A stretch of DNA of 64,000 nucleotides from Metabacillus litoralis (GCF_020524045.1 NZ_JAIVKL010000002.1:310001-374000); one strand, 5' to 3'. Positions 28,176 through 37,748 are shown, numbered from the stretch's first letter. Notes: generated by a model not told the origin, from the letters alone. A program made the numbers and translations.

Positions 28176-28926
28176 TAAATTATGTACCTCCTTGGTATTT
28201 TAAAAATGACTCTTCATTAAGCGGGGTTAAAGCACCAAACTTTTTTTGATAGAAACTATTTTACATTAACTAGTTCTATAGTCCCTTCAATTCTATTACC
28301 GCCAAATTACCGGGTTAAAAATAGTTTAATTGATTCGAGTACATAAAACTACAAAATTCTATAAAAAAAAGTATATTAAGCCAAAAATAGGTAAAAAGGT
28401 ACAAATCTATGTATAAACTTTTATATAATGACAGTGATAGAAATGGCTGGGACTCAACTAAAGAATTCATACAAAAAGACGAACAAATCTAAATTGAGTA
28501 AGCTGAGTGAACCAAAAGATTAATTGATATAACACTTAATCATTCGGTTTTTAACATTACTTTTAATACTCCAGCTACCTGTTCACACTTAAAAACTTGA
28601 TTATCACTTTAATAACAAGGATATTCTAGAAATAAAAAGAATTTTTAAAATAGAATTCTTGGAGCTCAGGGTAAACTCTATAAGATAGGTTTCTTTCTTA
28701 TTTTCATGCAAAAAAAGGGTAGAAATAAATTTTGCCCTTTTCAACATAAAAATGATATTACTACCAGTTAGATGGCAAACTATGCTTTAAAGCCCTAAGA
28801 CCGATCGAAAACTCTTGACTTTCGGAGGCACGAAGCCTTGGAAGGAGCTGAGTTACCCTTTTTGGTAGTTAGGCGCACCTCAGCTAGGTGAGTAACAAAG
28901 AAGTGAGCGTTTGTTAATAGTCTGAA
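28176..28926. other. Gene-free stretch with relics of dispersed repeats
   Basis: This 751-base spacer has no convincing ORF. At 28467-28560 it repeats landmarks of the 7705-7990 element: TCATACAAAAAGAC, ATCTAAATT, ATTAATTGATAT within a weak hairpin. A GC-richer segment at 28795-28890 (GAAGGAGCTGAGTTACCC, CACCTCAGCTAGGTGAG) looks like another decayed repeat. A weak hairpin AAAAGGG...CCCTTTT lies near 28715. Confidence 0.45.
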
Positions 28927-30135
28927 TTATACTACGTTTTTTTCTTTTAATAGTTTAGTATTATTTGTATTATGTCGACTCTGTATTAATGCAAAATATG
29001 TAACTGCAGAAAGAGATACAACACCGAAAATAACGACCATGTATTTGAGACCAATAGTATCAAGTAATAACCCTGTACTTAGTAAAACAACTTGAAACAT
29101 GACTCGATCCAACATATTCCTAAAAGAGAAAAATCTCCCGTGATATGCTTTGGGAATTTTCGTTTGAAAAATCGTAGCCGCTATCGGGAAAAAACACCCA
29201 ACACCTAAACCAAAAAGTCCAAATGAAATGAGAGACATGATTTTCATATCACTAAAAAACAATGATAAATGGGCAAAAGATATGACAAATGCAAAAATAA
29301 ACATTAGTTTAATAGGTGGCATTAGATGAGTTATTTTTTTTACAAAAAAAGCGCCAATCATGAATGATACACCTTCCACTGTATATAAAAGTCCTTTTAT
29401 TGCAGTATCATCCTGTAATTCACTAATATTAATAACCATTAAATTAAATCCTCCAATAAAAAGCATTGGAATAATCGTTAATACCAGTGCTGAAATAACA
29501 ATCGGAATTTCTCTTAAAACTGGTATAACCTCTCTAAAACTACTTGTCTTTTTACTACCTTTTCTATCGATACTTGGTTCATCAAATTTTAAAGCAAATG
29601 TTGTCATTAATATAATTAAATAGGCGATCATAGATGCCACATATAAAAATTCTATTTTCATCACAACTAACATCATTCCTGCTAAAGCAGTTCCTACTAC
29701 ACGAGCTAGTGTAGAAACATTCATATGAACACCATTCATTTGAATTAAATCTTCGTCCTTAACTATTAAAGGAATAACCGCTTGAATAGCCGGGAAGTAA
29801 AACGCTGCACTAATTTGTATTGTCACCAAAAAGAAAACCATAAATAAAATTGATTCAAAATGCAAGGCTAGGAACATAAATAAAATACTTAACATACGAC
29901 CAATCCCTGCAAAAATCATGACCTTTTTCTTAGAGTAAGTATCAATTACTTTACCTGCAAGTGGTCCTATACATACTCCTGCTAACAACCCGAGGAATAA
30001 CACGACTGATTTCATAAAATCCAATGGGATATACTTCTGCATAAATTCCAAATTCCCAATAATACCCATCCACAACCCTAACCCAGCAATTAATTCACCT
30101 AATAATAATATCCAAACATTTTTGTTTCTCCACAT
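28927..30135 (-). CDS. MFS transporter
   Basis: The 402-residue membrane protein has about 12 hydrophobic segments and, in the loop after segment 2, AGKVIDTYSKKKVMIFAG, a degenerate form of the MFS D-R-x-G-R-R motif. It resembles the permease branch that includes macrolide-efflux-like proteins, but the substrate cannot be assigned. I start at the ATG at 30135; the longer reading from a TTG at 30153 lacks a ribosome site. It lies where B. subtilis carries yojK, a glycosyltransferase gene, so the locus content differs here. Confidence 0.75.
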   Translation of the reverse strand: MWRNKNVWILLLGELIAGLGLWMGIIGNLEFMQKYIPLDFMKSVVLFLGLLAGVCIGPLAGKVIDTYSKKKVMIFAGIGRMLSILFMFLALHFESILFMVFFLVTIQISAAFYFPAIQAVIPLIVKDEDLIQMNGVHMNVSTLARVVGTALAGMMLVVMKIEFLYVASMIAYLIILMTTFALKFDEPSIDRKGSKKTSSFREVIPVLREIPIVISALVLTIIPMLFIGGFNLMVINISELQDDTAIKGLLYTVEGVSFMIGAFFVKKITHLMPPIKLMFIFAFVISFAHLSLFFSDMKIMSLISFGLFGLGVGCFFPIAATIFQTKIPKAYHGRFFSFRNMLDRVMFQVVLLSTGLLLDTIGLKYMVVIFGVVSLSAVTYFALIQSRHNTNNTKLLKEKNVV

Positions 30136-30217
30136 AATTTCAGCTTCTTCCAATAATTTGTATGTATGCTAACTATAACATCCAAAAAACTATTTCGCTA
30201 CACGAAATAAATAATAG

Positions 30218-30844
30218 TTATTGTAAGTTTGTATTTGAAGAGCTAATTGGATAAAGCGTACCTTCTAAAGCAAAAGACATTTTACCTGTTTCTTCAGAAA
30301 CAACTAGTATTAGTGCATCTGTTTGATCAGAAAGACCAATTGCAGCTCGATGTCTTGTGCCGATCTTTTCTGACCCAAAATGCTGTGTGGTTAATGGGAG
30401 AACATTAGCCGCTGAATGAATAACATCTCCTGAAATGAGAAGTGCGCCATCATGTAAAGGATTACCTGGATAAAAGATACTTTCAATCAGTCTACTGGAT
30501 AAATCTGCGTTGATTTGAATTCCACCATGAATTTTGGAACCTGTTGAATCTAAACGTTCTACAATAATGAGTGCACCATGTCTCCTATTTGATAAATTTT
30601 GCAGTGCTTTTGCAATTTCAATATAATTCTTAGTAAATTCCGCTATATATGCTTTTAAGTAAAAAAATGATGCTGAGGATTGTATTTCGTCAAATCGCTC
30701 TCTTATATTGGATAATTCACACAATAAACAATAGTCCTTCTCTCCTAATGAATTTTTCATTATTACTGCTTCCTCAATAATCTGATCAAGATGATATGAG
30801 ATATGATTTTTAATATGAACCAACGCTGAAATATTCTCCATCAT
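30218..30844 (-). CDS. cdaS: Sporulation diadenylate cyclase CdaS
   Basis: The 208-residue soluble protein begins with two long helices (about 1-65) that are autoinhibitory in CdaS, followed by the DAC domain. That domain shows the catalytic NPLHDGALLI (DGA) and GTRHRAAIG (RHR) motifs. It condenses two ATP into c-di-AMP. B. subtilis CdaS is forespore-specific and matches in length and neighbours. On the minus strand upstream, TGTAT-N16-CATAAAA weakly resembles a sigma-G promoter. AAAGGAG precedes the ATG. Confidence 0.9.
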   Translation of the reverse strand: MMENISALVHIKNHISYHLDQIIEEAVIMKNSLGEKDYCLLCELSNIRERFDEIQSSASFFYLKAYIAEFTKNYIEIAKALQNLSNRRHGALIIVERLDSTGSKIHGGIQINADLSSRLIESIFYPGNPLHDGALLISGDVIHSAANVLPLTTQHFGSEKIGTRHRAAIGLSDQTDALILVVSEETGKMSFALEGTLYPISSSNTNLQ

Positions 30845-30923
30845 ATATGACTCCTTTTTCGGTATAAATTTTTATGAGTATTATTTCCTAAAATACACCA
30901 TACTAAAAAGGGAGGTTTTAACA

Positions 30924-31043
30924 ATGATTACTCAAAAAATTTTCCAATATACTTTTAGTATACTTGGGGTGATTTCACTAGGTTTTTTTTATTACCAAAT
31001 GTTTAAAGGTGAATCAGGCAAATCGAACAACGAACAAAAATAA
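30924..31043 (+). CDS. Small single-span membrane protein
   Basis: A 39-codon gene has GGGAGG eight bases before its ATG. The product, MITQKIFQYTFSILGVISL and onward, is one hydrophobic span (about 8-27) followed by a short polar tail ending SNNEQK. It is divergent from cdaS and 63 bases before the MATE gene on the same strand, so it may share that transcript. Family unknown. Confidence 0.6.
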   Translation: MITQKIFQYTFSILGVISLGFFYYQMFKGESGKSNNEQK

Positions 31044-31106
31044 CATTCCATCAATTCCATTCATGTTATAATTCTCTAGTCAACAACTAGAAAAGAGGAT
31101 GTTAAT

Positions 31107-32468
31107 ATGAAAGAAGCCGTTTCAAAACGTGAAAAATTGTTCTATTTCTCAAGTATACTTTTTCCAATCTTAGTTACGCAGCTTGGCTTGTTCTCGATGA
31201 GCTTTTTTGATACAACAATGTCAGGAAAAGTCCAACGAGACGATCTAGCTGGTGTAGCAATTGGATCAAGTCTTTGGATACCTGTTTACACTGGTTTAAG
31301 TGGGATTCTTTTGTCGGTCACCCCAATTGTAGCTCAGCTTATAGGAGCTAAAAGAAAAAAAGAAGTTCCCTTCATGGTTGTTCAAGGATTATATGTCAGC
31401 GTCGTTATCTCATTACTAATTATTCTTCTTGGCTTTTTTGTATTAGATCCAATATTAAATAATATGGGTTTAGAAGAAGATGTTTTACATATTGCAAAAG
31501 GATACCTTATTGCATTATCTTTTGGGATTTTTCCGTTATTTATTTATGCTGTTTTACGATGTTTTATTGATGCTTTAGGTTTGACTAGAGTTACGATGTT
31601 TATCACACTAACATCTTTGCCCATTAACTTTATCTTGAATTATATGTTCATTTTCGGTAAGTTTGGTGCTCCAAAGCTCGGAGGTATTGGTGCTGGAATA
31701 GCATCTTCAATAACATATTGGTGTATTACAGTTATCACGATCCTAATTATCTTAAAGCAAGCACCTTTTAAGGAATTTGGTATCTTTAAAACCTTTTATG
31801 GTATCTCATTTAAATCCTGGGCTGAGATTTTACTTATTGGCGTACCAATCGGCTTATCCATTTTCTTTGAAACAAGTATATTTGCAGCAGTAACATTGCT
31901 TATGAGTCAATATAATACTGTTACAATTGCATCACACCAAGCTGCCATAAATTTTGCCTCGTTCCTTTATATGCTACCACTGAGTATTTCAATGGCACTT
32001 ACTATCGTAGTAGGACATGAAATTGGAGCCAAACGAATTAAGGATGCAAAGCAATATAGTTATTTAGGTATTGGTTTTGCCCTATTTTTATCTGTTTTAT
32101 CTGCAGCACTAATCTTTTTCTTTCGTCCAGAGGTTGCTTCAATTTACACTTCTGATCCTGATGTTCTTAAGTTGACTCAAGCCTTTTTAATATATGCTAT
32201 TTTCTTTCAGCTATCAGATGCAATCGCAGCACCTATCCAAGGCGCATTAAGAGGTTATAAAGATGTTAATGTTACATTTATTATGGCTCTTATATCATAT
32301 TGGGTTATAGGCCTTCCAGTAGGGTATTTATTAGCAACCTTCACTTCCTTGGATGCATTCGGGTATTGGATTGGTTTAATATCTGGTCTTGCGGCTGGGG
32401 CTATTGGCCTTTCCGCTAGGCTTGCTTTTATACAAAAAAGAAAAGCACAGGAATTTTCAGTTAACTAA
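31107..32468 (+). CDS. yojI: MATE-family efflux transporter
   Basis: The 453-residue membrane protein shows 12 hydrophobic segments arranged as two homologous halves. It starts [29 protein letters not shown], with SFFDTTM as the MATE family motif in the first half. It would export cationic drugs or toxic metabolites using sodium or protons. B. subtilis YojI occupies the same place next to cdaS and bshB2. It ends in a terminator. The first AAAGAGGATG serves as ribosome site. Confidence 0.85.
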   Translation: MKEAVSKREKLFYFSSILFPILVTQLGLFSMSFFDTTMSGKVQRDDLAGVAIGSSLWIPVYTGLSGILLSVTPIVAQLIGAKRKKEVPFMVVQGLYVSVVISLLIILLGFFVLDPILNNMGLEEDVLHIAKGYLIALSFGIFPLFIYAVLRCFIDALGLTRVTMFITLTSLPINFILNYMFIFGKFGAPKLGGIGAGIASSITYWCITVITILIILKQAPFKEFGIFKTFYGISFKSWAEILLIGVPIGLSIFFETSIFAAVTLLMSQYNTVTIASHQAAINFASFLYMLPLSISMALTIVVGHEIGAKRIKDAKQYSYLGIGFALFLSVLSAALIFFFRPEVASIYTSDPDVLKLTQAFLIYAIFFQLSDAIAAPIQGALRGYKDVNVTFIMALISYWVIGLPVGYLLATFTSLDAFGYWIGLISGLAAGAIGLSARLAFIQKRKAQEFSVN

Positions 32469-32503
32469 GAAATTCGCAAGTCATTTAAGTTTGTGTACAA
32501 ATC

Positions 32504-32546
32504 AAAAAAGAGAGGCCGACTTAAAATGAGTCGTTCTCTCTTTTTT
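32504..32546 (+). terminator. Terminator of yojI
   Basis: AAAAAAGAGAG pairs with CTCTCTTTTTT and an inner CGACT pairs with AGTCG; a T6 run follows. Confidence 0.8.
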
Positions 32547-32558
32547 AGCTTTCTATAA

Positions 32559-32720
32559 GGCTCTTTTCTGAAAGATTGGTGCTAATTGACTTAATTCTTT
32601 GTTAGAAACGGTGTTCTCATCGTAGAAAAGGTACTATTCTAGTAGAAAAGATGCCGCTAGACTTTATATAGTGCTTTTTCTTTCCAAGTAAATAAAAGCA
32701 ACAAAGTTTACGAAACAGCC
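32559..32720 (+). repeat. Family C repeat, copy C5, with exact target duplication
   Basis: This 162-bp copy is flanked by identical TTCTATAA at 32551-32558 and 32721-32728. The left end is GGCTCTTTTCTGAAAGATTG and the right end GTTTACGAAACAGCC. It lies between the yojI terminator and the end of bshB2. This is the clearest family C example. Confidence 0.9.
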
Positions 32721-32749
32721 TTCTATAATAAGCAGTCAATATGAAGAAA

Positions 32750-33415
32750 TCAACTGTTCCATTTATATGTCCAAAAAACTTCACTTTCAAACCAATGTAT
32801 AAATTCTGGATCTTTGCTTAAAAGCTTTTCTTCAATTTGTTTTAGCATTCCTTCAGTTTGTGAACGATGTGCTTTCAATGCATTTAATTTCACATCAGCT
32901 ACATCTGTAATTTTAATGTGAACATCAGGTTCTCCAATAACTTCAAAGCGATTTTTGGTAATAGCCATACAATAAGTTAAAGGTCGTTCTTCGACTGGTT
33001 TGCGCTTCAACGCGCGTATAACTGCTGCACCACATGCATCATGATCAGGGTGAACGCCATGTCCTGGATAGAAAGTTACAATTAATGAAGGTTGTACATC
33101 ATCGATAATATTCTCCATTATTGTTGCTAACTGTTCATCATCCTCGAATTCAAGTGTTTTATCTCTCAGTCCTAGCATCCTTAAGTCTTGAATATCCATA
33201 GCTTTACAAGCATTCTCTAATTCTTCTTTTCGTATTTGCGGTAAAATTTCACGATTAGCAAATAACGGATTTCCCATATTTCTACCCATTTCACCTAATG
33301 TGCCACATGCATAAGTAACAGGAACACCAGCTTTTCTTTTTTTAGCTATTAACCCTGCTACACCAAATGCTTCATCATCAGGGTGTGGTAAGATTACTAG
33401 AACATGTTCTCTCAT
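32750..33415 (-). CDS. bshB2: Bacillithiol biosynthesis deacetylase BshB2
   Basis: The 221-residue enzyme matches B. subtilis BshB2 (YojG) in length. It has the zinc-binding HPDDEAFG motif near residue 10 and the downstream YPGHGVHPDHDACG motif, both typical of GlcNAc-PI de-N-acetylase-like proteins. It removes acetate from N-acetylglucosaminyl malate in the bacillithiol pathway. The ATG at 33415 has AGAGGAGAA upstream; the longer in-frame reading to 33463 runs into yojF. It follows yojF by 25 bases and is probably co-transcribed with it. Confidence 0.92.
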   Translation of the reverse strand: MREHVLVILPHPDDEAFGVAGLIAKKRKAGVPVTYACGTLGEMGRNMGNPLFANREILPQIRKEELENACKAMDIQDLRMLGLRDKTLEFEDDEQLATIMENIIDDVQPSLIVTFYPGHGVHPDHDACGAAVIRALKRKPVEERPLTYCMAITKNRFEVIGEPDVHIKITDVADVKLNALKAHRSQTEGMLKQIEEKLLSKDPEFIHWFESEVFWTYKWNS

Positions 33416-33440
33416 CTTTATTCTCCTCTTCTCCTCTATT

Positions 33441-33791
33441 TTAATTTTCAAAAGGATTTTCACTTATTTGAAGAGCTATGGCCAATTGTCCTTCTCCATT
33501 GTGTCCAGCTAATAAAAGCTGTTGATCTTCGTTAAATATCCAATCTGTTAAACCTTCAGCATATATCCAGCCGTCTTCAAGTTTTAATCCTACACGGTAT
33601 GGACCATTTCCAGTTATTTTAGCTTGATGATACATAACTTTAGCATTCCGAATAAAAGCAACAACAGTCATATTCTTTTCGTCTTTATGAGCTGAATATG
33701 ACCCTGTTGTCGTTTCTAAATGGATAAAAACAGATTTATTTAAGAATTGATCTAGATAAGCTTGTACATCTTCTTTTATAATTACCTTCAT
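33441..33791 (-). CDS. yojF: YojF, DUF1806 family protein
   Basis: The 116-residue soluble protein is the right size for YojF and sits just upstream of bshB2, as in B. subtilis. It starts MKVIIKEDVQAYLDQFLNK and contains a beta-rich segment with VHxETTTGSYSAH-like character. The family has no established activity. The conserved linkage with BshB2 suggests a role connected to bacillithiol, which is an inference. Confidence 0.85.
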   Translation of the reverse strand: MKVIIKEDVQAYLDQFLNKSVFIHLETTTGSYSAHKDEKNMTVVAFIRNAKVMYHQAKITGNGPYRVGLKLEDGWIYAEGLTDWIFNEDQQLLLAGHNGEGQLAIALQISENPFEN

Positions 33792-33805
33792 CTCTCATTG
33801 TCTCC

Positions 33806-34078
33806 TTATTGTTCGAAATTTCTAATTCTCTCGATAACAGAGATATGTAATTCAATCAACTGTACCTTTTGTTTATTATTTAAAGAAGAAGATATAATTC
33901 TAGTCACTGAAGAATGAAACTTTTCCGTAGAAGTTTTTCTAAGTCTAGGATGTGTCATTTCATCTTTCATCTCCTTCTCAATGGAAGAAATTAATGTAGT
34001 ATATTCATCTTTTTTTACAGGTAATGTCCGATTTGTCCAAAGCATACGATAAGCTTCAAGTAAATCTCTATAATCCAT
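33806..34078 (-). CDS. Small helical protein of unknown function
   Basis: This 90-residue hydrophilic protein is predicted to be mostly helical (MDYRDLLEAYRMLW at the start, LIELHISVIERIRNF at the end). It lies 14 bases upstream of yojF and 28 bases downstream of yojE on the same strand, so it belongs to a yojE-x-yojF-bshB2 transcript. The ATG is preceded by GAGGGTAAC. I do not recognise the family. Confidence 0.7.
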   Translation of the reverse strand: MDYRDLLEAYRMLWTNRTLPVKKDEYTTLISSIEKEMKDEMTHPRLRKTSTEKFHSSVTRIISSSLNNKQKVQLIELHISVIERIRNFEQ

Positions 34079-34106
34079 AACTTGTTACCCTCACAATAAA
34101 TACAAT

Positions 34107-35048
34107 CTATAACTCGACTGATTTTTTTCTTCTTAACTTTAACTCTATTTTCCTAAAGGCTTTTGAATGAGACAATGTAAAAATGAATAAAGCCGTCCAA
34201 ATACATGTAAAGGTAATAACTTCAGTAGATGTAAAAGGTTCATTGTAGATGACAACACCTATTATTAATGTGATTGTTGGAGCTATATATTGTAGGATTC
34301 CTACCATAAACAGCGGAATTCTTTTTGCACCTGATGCAAAAAGGAGTAACGGAATGGCTGTAGCCGCACCAGCACCTATCAATAGTAACTTTGTAGTTAA
34401 CTCTACGTCTAAAAACAGCATATCACCTTTTTGAGCTAAAAAAGATAGATAAAAAACAGCTATTGGCGTAACCATTAAAGTTTCGAAAGTTAGGCCTATT
34501 GCAGAACTCAATTTTGTCATTTTTTTCGTTAAACCGTATAGTCCAAAGCTAAAAGCTAATGTCAATGCAACATATGGAATTTCACCGTAATGCAATGTCA
34601 TATATAGAACTCCTAAGGCAGCAACAATAAATGAAATTTTTTGTAGTAAGTTTAATTTTTCTTTTAAAAATAGCATTCCCAAAAGAACACTTATTAAAGG
34701 ATTTATGTAGTACCCAAGACTTGCTTCAATCATTCGGTCATTATTAACCGACCATATATAAACAAACCAATTTATACTAATTAAAATAGATGATAAAACC
34801 AATGTTACCAGAACAATTGGTTTTTTAATGATTTTCTTTGAATGTTCTAACATATTGTTCCATTCACGATTAACACTTAGTATGACTAACATAAATAAAA
34901 ATGACCAAAAAATTCGATGGGCTAATATCTCTTCAGGTGTTACATCTCCTACCATTTTCCAATAAAGAGGCAAAATCCCCCAAAGTAAATATGAAGCTGC
35001 TGTGTATAGTAACCCGTGTTTATAAGTATTTGCTTCAGATGTATGCAT
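34107..35048 (-). CDS. yojE: EamA/RarD-type permease
   Basis: The 313-residue protein has about 10 hydrophobic segments forming two EamA repeats. AASYLLWGILPLYWKMVGDV at the start and AHRIFWSFLFML soon after are hallmarks of the RarD branch. Such proteins export small metabolites; no substrate is known for this one. The order yojE - small gene - yojF - bshB2 with short gaps suggests one operon, and gene content agrees with B. subtilis. Confidence 0.85.
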   Translation of the reverse strand: MHTSEANTYKHGLLYTAASYLLWGILPLYWKMVGDVTPEEILAHRIFWSFLFMLVILSVNREWNNMLEHSKKIIKKPIVLVTLVLSSILISINWFVYIWSVNNDRMIEASLGYYINPLISVLLGMLFLKEKLNLLQKISFIVAALGVLYMTLHYGEIPYVALTLAFSFGLYGLTKKMTKLSSAIGLTFETLMVTPIAVFYLSFLAQKGDMLFLDVELTTKLLLIGAGAATAIPLLLFASGAKRIPLFMVGILQYIAPTITLIIGVVIYNEPFTSTEVITFTCIWTALFIFTLSHSKAFRKIELKLRRKKSVEL

Positions 35049-35077
35049 TATGATATCCTCACTTCTTCTTTACCTAA

Positions 35078-35239
35078 GGCTCTTTTCTGAACAATTGTTG
35101 CTGTGTAACTAAAATTTAGAATTAAAAAAGAGTTTTACAACTATAAGGGTACTATTTTATGAAGAAAAGATGCCACTATACTTAATACATTGCTGATTGC
35201 TTAGATTATTTAATAGCAACAAAGTTTACGAAAAAAGCC
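35078..35239 (+). repeat. Family C repeat, copy C6 (left half of a tandem dimer)
   Basis: This 162-bp copy has a left end GGCTCTTTTCTGAACAATTG and a right end GTTTACGAAAAAAGCC. The left flank is TTACCTAA (35070-35077). No duplication separates it from C7; the right half of the 8-bp duplication appears only after C7. Confidence 0.85.
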
Positions 35240-35395
35240 TTTCTGAAAGATTGTTCCTAATTACCCTAATATTGTAGTTTAATCATTGTTCTTATTGCAT
35301 AATAATACTATTTTAATAAGAAAAGATGCCATCATGCTTGATAAAGTGCTGTTTATTTGGAGTTGTTAAAAGCAACTAATTTTGCGAAAACAGCC
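35237..35395 (+). repeat. Family C repeat, copy C7 (right half of a tandem dimer)
   Basis: It begins GCCTTTCTGAAAGATTG, sharing the junction bases with C6, and ends TTTTGCGAAAACAGCC. The flank TTACCTAA (35396-35403) is identical to that before C6, so the dimer behaves as one inserted unit. Confidence 0.85.
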
Positions 35396-35515
35396 TTACC
35401 TAAAATCAATTATAAACATAAGGGTAGTTGTACCACAACCTATTTGCATTGCTAACCGTTTACTTCTACTTTGCATATTATGGTTACAAATCTTAGTCAT
35501 AAAGGAAGTGAAAAA

Positions 35516-35965
35516 ATGTTTCCGTGGAACAAACAATTTCCATTCGATCAGACAGGTTTCACTAAAAATTTAAATAAAATGAATCCAAAAGAAGTAGAGA
35601 ATTATATTCAAAGTGTGATGAAAAATGTTTTTGGAGGAGATTTATCACAAAGTTTTCCTTTTCAAGGAGATCTATCTCCTAATGAAAAAGTTCAGACACC
35701 CAAGCCTGAGATTTTTGAAACAAATGAATATGTGTACGTCAAACTTAACATTTCTAAAAATCATGACAATGATATTAAGGTACAACATACAAATCATCAA
35801 CTAATTATTAAAAATTATCCTAAGCAAGGAGAAGTCTCAAAATATATGCTTCCAGCCCCTGTAAAAAGAAAAGGAACAAAAGCAAGATATATAGACAATT
35901 ACCTTGAAATACAATTGGTAAAGTTAACAGAAAACTCAATTTCAGAAATTGATATTACCTATTAG
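35516..35965 (+). CDS. Hsp20/alpha-crystallin-like protein, YocM type
   Basis: The 149-residue protein has an N-terminal Phe/Pro-rich arm (MFPWNKQFPFDQTGFTKNL) followed by a degenerate alpha-crystallin domain (about 65-149; PEIFETNEYVYVKLNISK then IDNYLEIQL). B. subtilis YocM is a comparable small heat-shock-like protein linked to salt stress and sporulation. I start at the ATG at 35516, five bases after AAGGAAGTG; the ORF open from 35471 lacks a site. It lies immediately after the C6-C7 repeat dimer and ends in a strong terminator. Confidence 0.7.
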   Translation: MFPWNKQFPFDQTGFTKNLNKMNPKEVENYIQSVMKNVFGGDLSQSFPFQGDLSPNEKVQTPKPEIFETNEYVYVKLNISKNHDNDIKVQHTNHQLIIKNYPKQGEVSKYMLPAPVKRKGTKARYIDNYLEIQLVKLTENSISEIDITY

Positions 35966-35987
35966 AAATCTTTTAAAATTGATGAAA

Positions 35988-36012
35988 GTCGGGAAGCCAT
36001 TCCCTTCCCGAC
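35988..36012 (+). terminator. Terminator of the Hsp20-like gene
   Basis: GTCGGGAAG / CTTCCCGAC is a perfect 9-bp stem with a 7-base loop, followed by TTCT. Confidence 0.75.
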
Positions 36013-36162
36013 CTTCTATCAGTTTAGACTACATAAAAGAGCTTTCCTCTTCAAATCTCCGCTTATATAATGTTTCACCATAAGATGATACCCATATATA
36101 AAGGGTTATTTTAGAGGTCAGCTCTTTTAATGTTTATATTGTTTTTAACATTTTACTCAATA

Positions 36163-36387
36163 TTAATAACGGAAGGGTCCACCATATGGGTATCCGAATC
36201 CATATCCATAAGGGTAACCACCAAATCCTCCACCATATGGGGGATAACCTCCATATGGATAAAACGGTCGTGGTCTAAATACTGCACTTCCTACTAAACC
36301 ACCGAGAAGTCCACCAACAAAAGGTCCTCCAAAAAAGAATCTATCCTGGTGTGGACTGCGAAACCCACTTTGTAAATAATGTGACAT
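36163..36387 (-). CDS. Gly/Tyr/Pro-rich small protein, spore-coat-like
   Basis: The 74-residue protein has a short polar start, a Gly-rich hydrophobic stretch (FVGGLLGGLVGSAVF, about 23-37), and then a tail of Tyr-Gly-Gly-Tyr-Pro repeats up to PFRY. Such Gly/Tyr-rich short proteins occur among Bacillus spore coat and exosporium components and YodI-like proteins. TAGAGGAGGTAGA gives a strong ribosome site. No neighbour confirms the location in the spore. Confidence 0.65.
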   Translation of the reverse strand: MSHYLQSGFRSPHQDRFFFGGPFVGGLLGGLVGSAVFRPRPFYPYGGYPPYGGGFGGYPYGYGFGYPYGGPFRY

Positions 36388-36610
36388 TATTCTACCTCCT
36401 CTAATATTTACCTACACTATTAAGTATTCATGTAAGTAACTATTCGATTGGGTAGATACCTATAAATTAGGTAATTCGCTTAAATATCTTCTTAAGATCA
36501 ATCAAATTTTGATCACCTTTCATTGATTGAAATTATAATAAAACTACTATTTGAGTGTTTTATCACATTTATTTAATAAGTACTTTTCGTAATAAGTACA
36601 AAAGTTAAAG

Positions 36611-37351
36611 TTAGTGTTCATAAATCATTTTCTTCGTCATTCCACCATCTACTACAAGATTTATTCCTGTGACAAATTCATTATCCTCAGCAGTTAAATA
36701 AAAACATGCTTTAGCTATATCTTCTGGTTTTCCAACTCTTTTGGATAAATGTTGTGAGTGATCCACTTCTCTTAAGCTACTATAATCTCCTGTTTCAATC
36801 CAACCTGGGGATATCGAATTAATTTGTATATTATCTTCACTTAATGATGTAGCTAGTGCATGTGTAAGAGAAATAATTCCACCCTTGGTTGCTGCATATG
36901 CTTCAGAGTCTGGCTCTGACATAAATGCTCTTGTTGATGAAATGTTAACAATTTTACCACCTGTATTATTTTTCTTCATCATTTTCGCAGCTTCTCTTGA
37001 GGTAAACATCACACTTCTTAAATTTGTATTAATGATTGTATCCCAATCTTCAACTGTAATTTCATAAGGTGATATCCATTTTGACAATCCTGCATTATTA
37101 ATTAGGATATCCAATGAACCAAATTGATCCACCGTTTTCTGTATTAATTTCTTTATATCTTCTATAACAGAAACATCTGTTTTAATAAAAAGAACAGGTA
37201 AATCATTATTTTTACAATGATCAACAATTTTTGAACCTTCTTTTTCATCTACATCAGCAATAACAACTTTATACCCTTTTTTAGCATATTGGTAGACAAG
37301 TTCTTTGCCGATGCCATTTGCTCCACCAGTAATAATGACAGTCCTATTCAC
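36611..37351 (-). CDS. SDR-family oxidoreductase coupled to yodB
   Basis: The 246-residue short-chain dehydrogenase has the nucleotide site TGGANGIGKEL, NNAGLSKW and the active-site YAATKGG with an upstream Ser in NISSTRAF. The expected reaction is NAD(P)-dependent oxidation or reduction of a carbonyl or alcohol. I choose the GTG at 37351, seven bases after AGGAGGA. It overlaps the stop codon region of the yodB-like gene by 8 bases, so translation is coupled. The coupling suggests control by quinone or electrophile stress, an inference from YodB biology. Confidence 0.8.
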   Translation of the reverse strand: MNRTVIITGGANGIGKELVYQYAKKGYKVVIADVDEKEGSKIVDHCKNNDLPVLFIKTDVSVIEDIKKLIQKTVDQFGSLDILINNAGLSKWISPYEITVEDWDTIINTNLRSVMFTSREAAKMMKKNNTGGKIVNISSTRAFMSEPDSEAYAATKGGIISLTHALATSLSEDNIQINSISPGWIETGDYSSLREVDHSQHLSKRVGKPEDIAKACFYLTAEDNEFVTGINLVVDGGMTKKMIYEH

Positions 37352-37676
37352 GATCAATTCCTCCTTCTGTTTCACAAAAGGTATTTGCCCATTTTCCTAC
37401 CTCTAGCATTACTCCTTCTAACATTTTCCCTTTATCTGTTAACTGATATATAACTTTAACAGGCGTATCATCTATCACGATTCTTTCTAAAAGACCTTCA
37501 TTTTCCAATTCTTTTAGCCTTTCAGAAAGCATTTTTTGGCTAATACTAGGGATAATCTCAGTCAGGTCTTTAAACCTTTTCGGACCGTCTAATAAAACAT
37601 GAATAATAATACCAATCCAACGTTTTCCTAATAGTCGAAAAGCAGATTCCATTTTTGGACAAAGATTTAATTTCAT
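37344..37676 (-). CDS. yodB: YodB, redox-sensing HxlR/MarR-type repressor
   Basis: The 110-residue winged-helix protein starts MKLNLCPKMESAFRLLGKRW, with Cys6 in the position of the redox-sensing Cys6 of B. subtilis YodB. Cys101 is also kept, while Cys108 is absent. YodB represses yodC, azoR1 and other genes until quinones or diamide modify these cysteines. I start at the ATG at 37676, seven bases after AAGGGGCG, since a TTG at 37712 would lengthen the N-terminus past the usual form. yodC is divergent and a perfect dyad lies between the genes. Confidence 0.88.
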   Translation of the reverse strand: MKLNLCPKMESAFRLLGKRWIGIIIHVLLDGPKRFKDLTEIIPSISQKMLSERLKELENEGLLERIVIDDTPVKVIYQLTDKGKMLEGVMLEVGKWANTFCETEGGIDRE

Positions 37677-37748
37677 TAAAATCGCCCCTTGTTTTCGTAT
37701 CTCTTGACTCAATATATTAAATCATTTATGATGTTTCTTATGTTAATC

